A stretch of DNA of 64,000 bases from Rheum nobile. Its lineage: Eukaryota; Streptophyta; Magnoliopsida; Caryophyllales; Polygonaceae. Each line of letters starts with the position of its first letter. Position 1 is the stretch's first letter. Below, in pieces: positions 22,660-33,556 of the stretch. Below the pieces are notes generated by a model that was not told the origin of the DNA, ran no database searches, and worked only from the letters and a program-made list of their open reading frames with translations. The stretch is taken from assembly GCA_027886185.1 (NCBI GenBank), contig WOAB01000018.1:682001-746000 (forward strand), written 5' to 3'. The position numbers were made by a program, and so were the translations under genes.

Positions 22660-22912
22660 GAATCGAAATTTGAAGCCAACAGCGAGAAACCCGATGGTAG
22701 CTTCCTCCGCCGTGGACGTCGCCGCCGCCCTGTGCTCGGTGCTTCAATGAGCCGCTCAAGCCTCCGAGCACTCCGGCCGCCGCCCTGACCAGGTGAAGGT
22801 CATCACCGTCAACAAGACCAAGCCTGTTTCTGTTATCTGCTAGGTGTACGACGCCGACCACCGCATTTTCAGCGAGAACTACGTGCATGAGCTTGTAGAG
22901 AAAGCTCCAGAG
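22660..22912 (+). pseudogene. Unidentified captured gene fragment
   Basis: A GC-rich island in AT-rich DNA. The frame from ~22790 reads QVKVITVNKTKPVSVIC, an in-frame stop, then VYDADHRIFSENYVHELVEK and a plausible splice donor (GAGGTATAC) at 22911. The base composition and codon-like structure suggest an exon of a real plant gene, but I do not recognise the family. The long frame at 22453-22788 runs across non-homologous DNA. Confidence 0.4.
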
Positions 22913-23440
22913 GTATACACACTTTTAAACCATGGACTTATGCACAATGAGAGTGAAATGATCACTACAAGCCAAATTCAATGAGAAGCAAGACAGTTCA
23001 TAGTGGTTATGTCATATGTGCACATGTGGTAGACATTGCTTTAGTGAAGATCATGGATGTTGCTAATGGAATGAGGAATCATTAAGAGCATTCTCCATTT
23101 CCTACACAGCAAAATCTCTTCAACAACAAGCTATGACTTGTTGAGTTTTACAAAAGAAGTGTAAAAAACAAGTAAAGAGCCAAGATCAAACAGGTGCCTC
23201 AGCAAATGCTTTTCCAAGCTAGACCCTAATTCTGCTAAGACACATGAAGACTAAAGTATAGCTCCTTAGTATAAGAGCCCCTTTCATGAATTCAGAATTC
23301 TAAGGGGTTCCATTCCTATACAACCTCTGGTTCAACTATTTTTCTAAACCAAATCTGATGCAAGGATCATAGTCTAATGAGGACTTTCTATCACCCTAAG
23401 AAGTACCTTTAATCTTGAAAATGATAACAGAAAGCTACTT
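22913..23440. other. Non-coding DNA between gene fragments
   Basis: Nothing recognisable; it may include intron DNA of the fragment to the left. Confidence 0.4.
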
Positions 23441-23499
23441 GATATGCAAAGGAGAGGAAATGTCAATATTTCACATCCATACAACAACAACAACCAATC

Positions 23500-23662
23500 T
23501 TCAATAGACAAATTCGTGTGTTCTCTACCACAAGCTTCATCTTCCTCAGTCTTGTACTGAATACATCTCATTTCCTGCACGTAATCTCTTATGCCGAGAG
23601 CAAACTCATCACACAGTTCTTCCAAGAGCACCCTTGCTCTCCTCTCTCGTTCAAGCTTGCCC
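23500..23662 (-). pseudogene. Coiled-coil protein exon fragment (USO1-like plant family)
   Basis: The minus strand reads GKLERERRARVLLEELCDEF, then ALGIRDYVQEMRCIQYKTEED. The ELERERKxRxLLExLCDEFA pattern is familiar from uncharacterised plant coiled-coil proteins annotated as intracellular transport USO1-like. The frame ends soon after and its neighbours are unrelated, so only a piece of one exon is present. Recognition is by motif recall alone. Confidence 0.5.
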
Positions 23663-23879
23663 ATAAGTAAAACGCAAACTAGACTTAAAAAACCGTGGAA
23701 ATTGGAGAGCTCAGGCACATCATTCATTCAAATTAACACGAAGAAGTTCAAATTCAGATTATTAGTTTTCCTGTTGAATTTGTGGATGATGAAGGAGAGC
23801 AGAATACAAGAAGTTAACTTAGCAAGAGTAGAAAACAAAGACAATATATCCAGAAAAGCGAAAGGGGAAGAAGGAAGTA

Positions 23880-23965
23880 CCGGGAAGCAATCGCAGTCGC
23901 AATCACAGTCTCCACAATCACCGCAATCGCCACAATTGCTGCAATCACAGTCCTTGAAGAGATCG
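23880..23965. repeat. Simple (CAATCGCAGTCG)-like hexamer/trinucleotide repeat
   Basis: Imperfect CARTCN units give a Gln-Ser-Pro run on + and an Asp-Cys-Gly run on -. No protein function is supported. Confidence 0.75.
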
Positions 23966-24239
23966 TCGGACATAATCAACAGCTCAACCTACAACTATAG
24001 CAGATATTTCCCGATACGAGAAGAGAAGAGGCTTCCACGGCGGAGGAGACCGCATCCGAGTGTTGCAGAGTCTTGGCGACCGGTTTCGAGCCGACATGAG
24101 AGCTTCCATTGAACAAGCTAGGCCCTGAGTCCAAGTGTTCAAGGGGGCAGATGGAGGGGAGTTAATAAATCGGCATGAGTCCAAGTGTTTGAGGAGGAAG
24201 AATAGCATATCTGTGAGGAGGAGGAAGAGCAGAGCAGAG

Positions 24240-26320
24240 CAGATCTGTGTTAGGGTTTTGGAGTGTAATTAGAGTTTATTTTGTTAAGTAATTTATTTTA
24301 TTAAGTGTAATTAGTACTTGTTAAAAGTAAAGTTTTCACCAAAAGAAAAGGTAAAAATAAATATGAATTTATCTTTTTCTCATTTTACAAATATGTACTT
24401 TTTACTACACTTTATGGTATTTTTGCAATACTTTTTAAAAGTTGGTATTTTTGCAAAGAGCTCATCAAAAGTTGGTATTTTTTGCAATTCCGCCTTTAAA
24501 ATATGGATACTTTGTAATTATTTTTTTGCTTATTATAAAGTTGGAGGGTACCAGACAAAATTTGTGAAACCTCAAGGTTACGACACATACTTTTTGAAAA
24601 CTTTGGACACCACGCGTCGCAATACCTCGTGGCTACCACGCATAATTTCCCTTGTTAGTTTTAGGCTTATGTTTTTTTCTTTTTTTTCCGAACCAAAGAT
24701 AATTCACTCATTAGTAATAAGAAAAAAATTGTTCTAAGAGTACATAAATATTGTTGGAATTTTTTATTATAATATATATTTCTAAAAAAGTTTTAAAAAC
24801 AAAATAGTTAATTGGTAGTTAAAATACTTACCGTAGGGATAGAAATGGGTTGGGTGATGGATGGGTGGAGCCATTTTATCATCCGACCCTGAAGTTAATG
24901 GTATTATTATGTGAAAATGTAAAAAAAAATATTTTTTACTTTTTTAGTGTTGTTGTATATGACTAATGTTTACATAAATTATCAAGTGTGTATAACTTAT
25001 ATCAGTTTCATACGTCAATAGTGTAATGTTATTGTCATTTGTAGAGGATCGAAATAATGGTTTGTAGGATCGTTAGAATCGTACATAGGATCACAATCGT
25101 ACACAAGATTCTATCCATTTTTTTCGATCAATTAAGATTCTACCTCTAATAAGATCTTAATTCGGATCACATATCGTTTTGCCTTTCCTAGATCATAGAA
25201 TCGTAGATCCGGATTGAGATTTTAATAACCTTATTCCCAAGTATATGTCTAAGAGGAATTGAGTTGGTGATATTTAGTATATGTCTAAGAGCAATTGAGT
25301 TGGTGATATTTAGGATCTGAGTTCGAAGTGTTTTTGGTTACTTGAATCACTTATTTATGATAGTCTACTAGTTTACTAGTTGGTCAGACATTTCGCAGTA
25401 GTCATTAATAATGTTTTTGATTTGTTTGCAAGTTAAAGGACTCTTGTATACTTTGTATAGACTAGTAATCGAATTCACCTTTTGTATTAAATACATATTG
25501 GCATAAAATAAACGATTGATGAATCTTACCCCCAAAAAATCGCTTTGTGGATGATATAATTCTCAGGTCAAGTTCAAGTAGATTGAAATATAGGTTTACA
25601 TTGTAACGTCTGGAGAACTTCAGATCCCAAACAACCCTAATGCATAAACCAGATTTAGTTATTCGGCATAAAAACAGAACGAGCACTAGAAAACTGTATC
25701 TTCATTCTAACTCGGAATCATCAGACAAATTGTGGAATAAAATGGAAACAATTCTAAAGGACAACGTGAATTTCAATTTCAATTTAGGGTAATAGAACAC
25801 CTTAAGACAAACAGATCTTCATCAATTGCCAATTCTCTAGGAAGTTTAGAAGCAGGGTGTTTTTCAGACCCTTCCCTTGATTTCCATCAAGACTGCTTCT
25901 TGATACTTGCCAAGGAGATAGCAATTCATAAGAAAACTGAATGGTTTGCAGATCTGCTCAAGTATGCATGGCTAATATTCCACATAATAGAAGCAAGAAT
26001 AGCATCAACAAAGAGAGATGTTGAGATAACCAACAAAGAGAATGCATCACAATTCACATATGCCTCAATATAGGTGAACAAAAACCATAATCCAAAAGCT
26101 AATTTATCACAATAAGACCATCAATTTGTCATGCAACTAGCTTTTACCATCTCAAAACAAAAACATTACCAGTTTTGTACTTAATGTAGAATCAAGCTCT
26201 CCATGTACAGCCATGTGCGAAACACATTCTTCCTCCTCACAATCTTCTGTTCATGAGTTTCAAGTTTGACGGACATCACTCTTTCTACCGCTCTAAACAA
26301 TATCTCACCATTCTTGCTCA
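24240..26320. other. AT-rich intergenic DNA with one dispersed repeat and a 36-bp tandem pair
   Basis: 24410-24660 is an inverted, shortened relative of 12017-12850. At about 25241-25316 a ~37-bp unit (AGTATATGTCTAAGAG... GTTGGTGATATTT) occurs twice. No genes are recognised; the frames at 24318-24737 and 25462-25686 look accidental. Confidence 0.5.
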
Positions 26321-26324
26321 GGTG

Positions 26325-26884
26325 TTAGAATCTGAGCCCCCAACTGATGAGTCTATCCATATGGAACGTAGTAGCAAAGGTGTAGCGTTGAGTCCAACTC
26401 CATGACTCAATATCGGGTCCTAAATCGCCCTCCAACACCCAAACAGATCCTTTTCTAAAGGATAAACAAACCAATTGCATTGAACGCCCACCATCAGCTA
26501 TTGTAAGCCCATCAGCACGCACATGTAAGTTGGGATAGTTGTCTCCGGGCAAATCGGTGGAAGCATAAACTTCATTACTCGAGATCAAATGAAAACAACA
26601 TCATTGAATCATCTCTTCCATCAGAAGTGTGTATTGCAGGGGCAACCAGATAGCCCCTAAAGCAAACGGTTCTCCCTAGATTGAGACGGGAGAAGTCGAA
26701 GAGCAAGCTGCGTTCTTTTTCGATTGTCTTCCACGAGTTACTTCCAACTGTGTAAACCGCAGTGGAGCTGCTGCCGAATCTGACATACTTGTAATCCTTG
26801 ATTGAGGGATCAAACCCTAACCCTAACTCTTTATCATAAGAAGAGGAAGAGGGAGGAAGGGCTAGGGTTTTTCTAATTGAGGGG
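26325..26884 (-). pseudogene. F-box-associated (FBA) domain gene fragment, copy 2
   Basis: The minus strand from ~26870 reads KTLALPPSSSSYDKELGLGF, DPSIKDYKYVRFGSS, VYTVGSNSWKTIEK, then CFRGYLVAPAIHTSD and MMLFSFDLE. A one-base shift follows, and the frame continues as ISSNEVYASTDLPGDNYP and GRSMQLVCLSFRKGSVWVLE. The order GFGFDP, DYKVVR, VYSLGSxSWR, GYLxW, SFDLxxE, L..FDxxxxxVWVLE is the FBA domain of plant F-box proteins. The F-box itself is absent because a Copia element begins at 26885. The frameshift plus truncation make it a pseudogene. It is related to 2741-3440. Confidence 0.75.
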
Positions 26885-27550
26885 TGTTGGAACTCATTTT
26901 TAATGTGGCGCCGCTAACTTTTTCGGACACAATTTTGGTGGGCTCCGGCCAATGACAACACCGAAAAATGAAAGTATTGGTTTCATCTACGCGAGCACAT
27001 TCTCGTAATGTACTCATACGATAAAAATGAATTCCGTTTGAATGAGAAATGGAGGCCCAAAATTGGTTGCATGTAATGCATAACTTGGGAAAATGTTGGG
27101 GTAAAAGTTTGTCCCACATTGAAAGTTTGGGGAAAAACTCACTAGTATATATACTAGGAAATTGGATCCAAGGTTGTGGTCTTGGATCACCACCCATGTG
27201 TAATGGAAAGAGGACCTAGCTCATCAAGACCACACGGGAGCCGAGCCGAGTCGGGCCGGGCCTTGATCATTGGTTGCTCCTCCAGAGGCTCTTTAAAAGA
27301 GCAGCTCTCCTTCTCATTCGAAGGAATATCCGAACACATCATCCTCTCCACTGAAAAGTGTCTTCATCCTTTCTCTTCTTTTTCGATTCTGAGAGTAAAC
27401 ACAGAATTGATTCGTAGGCTTCTGATCATTGGTTGTGCAATTCAGAAGATTATTTGCAATTGTATCATGGGATTCGGATCGCTACGGAACCGTCACAATA
27501 CGGGGCGATTTCAGAATTAAGGAAAGAGATCCAGTCTCGACAATACGGGG
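26885..27550 (+). repeat. Copia 5' LTR
   Basis: Matches 32395-33016 in the U3 part (AATGTGGCGCCG, CGGCCAATGACAACACC, CACTAGTATATATACTAGGA). Downstream, a ~290-bp block containing the LTR end and the leader (27261-27550) is repeated at 27551-27830, so the 5' LTR end and primer site are blurred. Confidence 0.85.
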
Positions 27551-27830
27551 CATTGATCATTGGTTGCTCCTCCAGAGGCTCTTTAAAAGAGCAGCTCTGC
27601 TTCTCATTCGAAGGCATCCGAACACATCATCCTCTCCACTGAAAAGTGTCTTCATCCTTTCTCTTCTTTTTCGATTCTGAGAGTAAACACAGAATTGGTT
27701 CGTAGGCTTCTGATCATTGGTTGTGCAATTCAGAAGATTATTTGCAATTGTATCTTGGGATTTGGATCGCTACGGAACCGTTACAATACGGGGCGATTTC
27801 AGAATTAAGGAAAGAGATCCAGTCTCGACT
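27261..27830 (+). repeat. ~290-bp tandem duplication of LTR end plus leader
   Basis: TTGATCATTGGTTGCTCCTC, TCCAGAGGCTCTTTAAAAGA, CTACGGAACCGT and GAGATCCAGTCTCGAC occur in the same order in both halves with a few differences (e.g. CACAATACGG versus TACAATACGG). Confidence 0.9.
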
Positions 27831-28169
27831 CTGCGCCAGAACTTTCCCGGTCATCGTTCGGTAGTTGTATTAATTTTTCGTCACGTTTTTATGCAGTTTA
27901 TAATCTCTGTATGGTTCTTCAATTTATAAGTCCTACAGTCTTAATTCTTAAATTCGTTAAACTGCATTACGTACTAACGAATTTTTTTTCCTCCTAAGTT
28001 TATACACAGCGCATGGATTATTTCTGAGTTTCCGGATTTAATTCGAATTTAATTCAAATTCTGCATCTGAATTTTTTTTCTCTTCTGCAATTTAATTCGG
28101 TTTTAAATTGCATTCGTAATATTTTCGTACTGACTTCTGCTTTGCGTTCTCCGAACAGATTCTGATAAT

Positions 28170-31100
28170 ATGACTGAGAAATCTGTTGCTAATGTTGTTG
28201 GAGCTGGTAATGAACATACTGAGTCGACACCCCAAATTCAGTTTGGGAGTGGTCTGTCAACAGTGAGATTACCAGCAGTGAATCTGCCAACAGTGAATCT
28301 GCCAGCAGTAAACCTGCCAGCGGCGAATCTGCAAGCCGCGAGGGTCGGAACTGATGCTCATCAGATTGTCCAACCGACTGTTTATCAGTTTGTTCAACCG
28401 ACAGTCCATATGTCTGGTGCTGTAAACGCAGGCTTGATGCCAGAAAAGTTCAATGAAACTGGCTTCAAGACATGGTAGCAGAAGATGTTCTTCTTTCTGA
28501 CCACACTGAAGCTCGAGAAGTATGGGGGGAAGGCGACTAAGAAGGCTAACTTGGTTGAACACAAGGACAAAGGGAAGAAACGAAAGTTCCAACCCCAAAG
28601 CTCCAACAACTTCAAGAAGCAACCAGTTAAGAAGTTCAGTGGGAAATGCCACAAGTGTGGTAAAATGGGTCACAAGGCTGACGAATGTCGAAGCAAGGCT
28701 GATCCACGCAAGGACAAGGGGAAATCCCAAGTCAACATGACTGAAGGCAGTCTCTCGGATGCAGACCTATGTGCTGTTGTGTCTGAAGTCAACATGGTTG
28801 GAAGCAACCCAAGGGAATGGTGGTACGATATAGGTGTCACCAGACATATCTGCTCTGATAGGGGAATGTTTACCACTTATCTGAAGAGCAAGAGTGACGA
28901 ACATCTATTTATGGGGAACTCGTCCACCTCCAAGGTAGAAGGTCACGACAAAGTGGTGTTGAAGCTGACTTCAGCGAAGGAGCTGACTCTCACCAATGTC
29001 ATGCACGTGCCAAATATACAGAAGAATTTGATCTCCGACACTTTGTTGAGCAAGAACGGCTTCGCGGTGAAGTTCGTGTCTGACAAGCTCGTTCTCTCTA
29101 AGAATGGGGTATATTTGGGAAAGGAATATGTAAAGGATGGACTGGTCAAATTGAATGTAATGACAGTCATCCCAAACTCTATTGTATCTGATGTTTCAAT
29201 GAATAAGAATAATCATATTGCTTATGTTGTTGAGTATTTTAATATTTGGCATGAACGATTAGGGCATGTGAATTACAAGTCTATACAAAGACTAATTAAC
29301 ATGAACCTGATTCCAAAATACAAATCAAGTAAAGACAAATGTGAAGTATGCGTATAGGCCAAACTCACAAAAACGTCATCCCCACATGTAGAGAGAACAA
29401 CCGAACCTCTAGGTTTAATACACACAGATCTGTGTGATTTAAAATTTGTGCAAACTAGAGGCGGTAAAAAGTATTCCATGACCTTTATCGATGATTGCAC
29501 AAAATACTGTTATGTATACTTGCTACGAAGCAAGGATGAGGCCTTGGAAAAATTCAAGGAATACAAGTTGGAAGTTGAAAACCAACTTAGCAAAACCATA
29601 AAAATAATCAGAAGTGATAGAGGAGGTGAGTATGATGAACCTTTCAACGCGTTCTGTAGAGAACACGGGATTATTCATCAAACAACTGCTCCCTACTCAC
29701 CAGAATCTGACGGAGTTGCGGAACGAAAGAACCGAACTCTGAAAGAGATGATGAATGCAATGTTGCAGGAATCTGGGTTACCCCAGAACATGTGGGGGGA
29801 AGCGTTGCTTACCACCAATTATATCCTCAACAAGATACCACATAAGGTTACTGGCAAGACGCCATACAAACTTTAGAAAGGTAACGTACCATCGTACAAA
29901 TACCTCAAAGTGTGAGGGTGCCGAGCAAAAGTGGCAGTACCACCTCTTAAAAAGGTCACAATTGGACCTAAGACCGTTGATTGTATTTTCATAGGATATG
30001 CACACAACAATAGTGCTTATCAGTTTTTGGTATATAAATCTGACATACCAGACATACATGCCAATACAATAATGGAATCAAGGAATGCGTCCTTCTTTGA
30101 ACATGTGTTTCCGTGCAAGGATAAAGAACATCCGAAACGAACTCGTGAACAAAGAGAAGCAGACACTTCTGTAAATGAAACAGAAGATGAACCTAGACGA
30201 AGCAAAAGAGATCGAAAGGAGAAATCCTTTGGGCATGAGTTCATAACGGGTTTTCTTTTAGAGAATGAGCCTAGAACATTCAAAGAAGCCATGTTTACAC
30301 CTGATGCACCTTCATGGAAGGAAGCAGTCAAAAGCGAAATAGACTCCATTATGCAAAATCATACATGGGAGTTAGTCGATTTGCCACAAGGGTGTAAAGC
30401 ACTTGGGTGCAAATGGATTTTCAAAACAAAATTGAAAACCGATGGCTCAATAGAGAAGCACAAGGCTAGGCTTGTGGTGCAAGGATTCCGGCAAAAGAAG
30501 GGTTGGATTTCTCTGACACTTATTCTCCGGTTACGAGAATAACTTCAATACGAATGCTAATAGCAATAGCAGCATTACGAAACCTCAAAATCCATCAAAT
30601 GGATGTGAAAACTGCATTTCTAAACGGAGAATTAGAAGAGGAGATATATATGAAACAACCTGAGAGTTATGTTGTTCCTGGACAGGAACACAAGGTGTGC
30701 AGACTTGTCAAGTCTCTATATGGACTCAAACAAGCTCCAAAACAGTGACATGAAAAATTTGACAATGTAATGATGTCAAATGGCTTCAGCATCAATGAAT
30801 GTGACAAATGTATCTACTTCAAAAACACTCCAAATGGATATATTTTGTTGTGTTTGTACGTAGATGACATGCTTATTATTGGAAGCAATAAAGACATGAT
30901 CAACCGAACTAAGAACATGCTTAGTGGGAAGTTTGACATGAAAGACTTGGGACTAGCAGATGTCATACTAGGAATCAAAATCACTAGACATTCTGAATGA
31001 ATTATCCTATCTCAAGGTCACTATGCTGAAAAGTACTTGAGAGATTCAAGAACTACTCAAGTGGGACTGCAAAGAGTCTCGTTGACCCTCATCTCCACTT

Positions 31101-31818
31101 GACTAAAAACTCGGGGGATGCAGTGTCACAATTGGAGTATGCACGTGTGATTGGAAGTCTGATGTACTTGATTAATTGCACAAGATCTGACTTGACGCAC
31201 TCAGTAAATATACTAAGTCGCTACACAAGTAATCCAGGACACAAACACTGGAAATGAATAACTAGAGTATTGAACTACTTGCGATATACTCAAAGTTATG
31301 GACTGTACTATGGCAAATACCCAGCAGTTCTGGAAGGATACAGTGATGCAAACTAGATATCAGATTCTAGAAACTCAAAATCCACAAGTGGATATGTATT
31401 TACACTTGGTGGTACATCAGTGTCATGGAAATCTTCCAAACAAACACTGTTGGCCAGATCCACTATGGAGTCTGAGTTCATTGCTTTAGATAAAGCAGCA
31501 GAGGAAGCTGAATGGCTTTAGAATTTTTTGGAAGATATCCCGATGTGGGATAAACCAGTGCCAGCATTATGTGTACACTGTGATAGTCAATCGGCTATAG
31601 CACGGGCACTGGGTCGTTTGTACAATGGTAAGTCAAGTCATATAAGAAGACGGCACAAAACCATTAGACAACTACTCTCGAATGGTGTAATCTCAATAGA
31701 TTATATCAAATCGGCTGACAACCTAGCGGATCCATTTACTAAAGGTTTGTCACGAGATCAAGTTGTCAAATCATCAAGAGGAATGGGTTTAAAGCCTATG
31801 ACCAAAGAGGATGCTTGA
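28170..31818 (+). pseudogene. Copia gag-pol polyprotein, inactivated
   Basis: Gag starts at 28170 (MTEKSVANVVGAG) and reaches FNETGFKTW, then a TAG. The middle of gag is deleted, because the frame passes from TTLKLEKY directly into Lys-rich sequence before the zinc knuckle CHKCGKMGHKADEC (28644-28685). Protease: WWYDIGVTRHICSD, with DIG replacing the usual D-[ST]-G. Integrase: IWHERLGHVNYKSIQ, KCEVCV, HTDLCD and SDRGGEYDEPF. RT: CKWIFKTKLKTDG, KTAFLNGELEEEIYMKQP, KSLYGLKQAP and LCLYVDDMLIIG (30850-30885). RNase H: CDSQSAIA near 31580 and HIRRRHKTIR. Breaks include stops after CEVCV, TPYKL, QAPKQ and RHSE and a frameshift near 30500. It is dead. Confidence 0.92.
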
Positions 31819-32394
31819 TGGAAAACCCCACCTACGTGACTAGAGATCCCAAGATGTAGGTTCAAAGGGAAAACTAAATCAAGCTGAATCCAAATGAGCA
31901 CTAGGAGACTCAGTTCTCCTTCCAGTTCCTAGGATGATGAACAGTGCTACCTGTATGAGTTGAGGTTAAGCTTGTCTTTTAATGATTTCATAGCTTTGAA
32001 ATAAAAGTGGGGTATGACAAGATACTTTTATGGTCAATCACCTTATGAGTGTGAAATGGGGCCGTTTCTAGGAGAATGAAGAGAGGCTACATTCTCAAAG
32101 TTCACTCATGAATAATCAGGGATGTTCAAGGCCAAAATGAACACAACAAGAGAACCTAGTTCTGTGAGAAGATGAAACTGTGTGATAGTTGTTGTTTCGA
32201 TTTACATCAAAGTCCGGGTGGTTCAAGACATCATGTTCACTACCTGGTCGAGTAAATCTGATAGCTACTCACTATGGGTGATTCAAGGCTGAAACACGCT
32301 ACCAGCCCAGATGCAGTGATTTTTCGACTGTACTCTCAAAAGTCTTTCTGTCTTTTAACATATGTTTAGAATCATTTCTATTCATGTGGGGGAT

Positions 32395-33016
32395 TGTTGG
32401 AACTCATTTTTAATGTGGCGCCGATAACTTTTCCGGACACAATTCCGGTGGGCTCCGGCCAATGACAACACCGGAAAATGGAAGCATTGGCTTTATCTAC
32501 GCGAGCACATTCTCGTAATGTACTCATACGATAAAAATGAATTTCGTTTGAATGAGAAATGGAGGCCCAAAGTTGATTGCATGCAATGCATAACTTGGGA
32601 AAATATTGGGGTAAAAGTTTATCCCACATTGGAAGTTTGGAGAAAAACTCACTAGTATATATACTAGGAAATTGGATCCAAGGTTGTGGCCTTGGGTCAC
32701 CACCCATGTGTAATGGAGAGAGGACCTAGCTCATCAAGATCACATGCGCGCCGAGCCGAGCAGTTGCGCTGCAGACTCACTAGTATATATACTCGTTCCT
32801 AGAGAGAATTCGGGGCAGTTGCGCTGCAGACTCGCTAGTATATATACTCGTTCCTGGAGAGAATTCGGGGCAGCTTCTCATTCGAAGGCACATCCGAACA
32901 CAGCATCCTCTCCACTGAAAAACGTCTTCATCCTTTCTCTTCTTTTTCGAGTCTGAGAGTAAACACAGAATTGACTCGTAGGCTTCTAATCATTGGTTGT
33001 GCAATTCAGAAGATTT
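32395..33016 (+). repeat. Copia 3' LTR with a 61-bp internal tandem duplication
   Basis: Starts TGTTGGAACTC after the purine tract. At about 32759-32880 a unit with CAGTTGCGCTGCAGACTC, TAGTATATATACTCGTTCCT and GAGAATTCGGGG occurs twice; the 5' LTR lacks it. It is not recognisable beyond 33016. Confidence 0.88.
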
Positions 33017-33556
33017 TACCTAGGGTATCTTTTCAGCCAATATAAAGTATTTTTCAACAATTTTTTTCAAAGATCTCAAACATTAAAATCATTTTTAAAT
33101 ACTTATTAGATATTATTTGTGGATGTCACCCAAAAGTATAGCTATTTGATTGGCTTATCAATAAAAAAAGAAACAGTCAAAGATACATGACGGTCATTTG
33201 CGATATAAATTTTGGTTCTCCGAATTGTAATTCGTTGACATGCATATGGAACATATAAAATCACAATCGTACAACGTTGAAGGGGAGTATATTCTACTCT
33301 CTTCTTCTCCTTGACGCTTCTTTTGACACAAGCAAAACAGGAGATAACAAAATTTCCCACTTAGAATCAACCAATATACTAATACAATCACTTGCCTATA
33401 GCTCAAAATCAAACCCAAAAATCGTTCCCCGAATGCTACTACCTAAACTTTCGGCAGGTTAATCTCTTCTCGTACTCGTACAATGACGTGACCATCGCCT
33501 GGTATCTAACACAAACCTTGGCGTTGTGGGGATCGATTGACAATGACATGTTGAGC
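33017..33556. other. 3' flank and UTR of the aspartate kinase gene
   Basis: No coding signal. The bases just left of 33557 would be the 3' UTR of the minus-strand gene; no distinct polyadenylation site can be fixed by eye. Confidence 0.45.

Larger units (their letters stand above)
26885..33016 (+). mobile_element. Copia (Ty1) LTR retrotransposon, defective
   Basis: The left LTR begins TGTTGGAACTCATTTTTAAT at 26885 and the right LTR with the same bases at 32395. The right LTR directly follows a polypurine tract GTGGGGGAT (32386-32394). The internal order gag, protease, integrase, RT, RNase H is that of Copia. The coding part carries many stops and frameshifts. The right LTR homology ends at about 33016. 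No clear 5-bp target duplication was found, and the right flank does not continue the F-box fragment on the left. Confidence 0.92.

Noticed and set aside
22453..22788. 111-codon frame ending in an Arg-rich part
   Set aside because: It crosses from satellite-flanking DNA into the GC-rich fragment; the second half is a shifted reading of the exon-like piece.
23728..23979. Cys/Asp-rich small protein frame (CDCSNCGDCGDC-type) that could suggest a metal-binding peptide
   Set aside because: Encoded by a simple hexamer-like repeat; it has no start context or conserved frame.
26880..33022. 5-bp target duplication of the Copia element
   Set aside because: Bases left of 26885 (AGGGG) do not recur immediately after the recognisable 3' LTR end; AGGG at 33025 is too far away.
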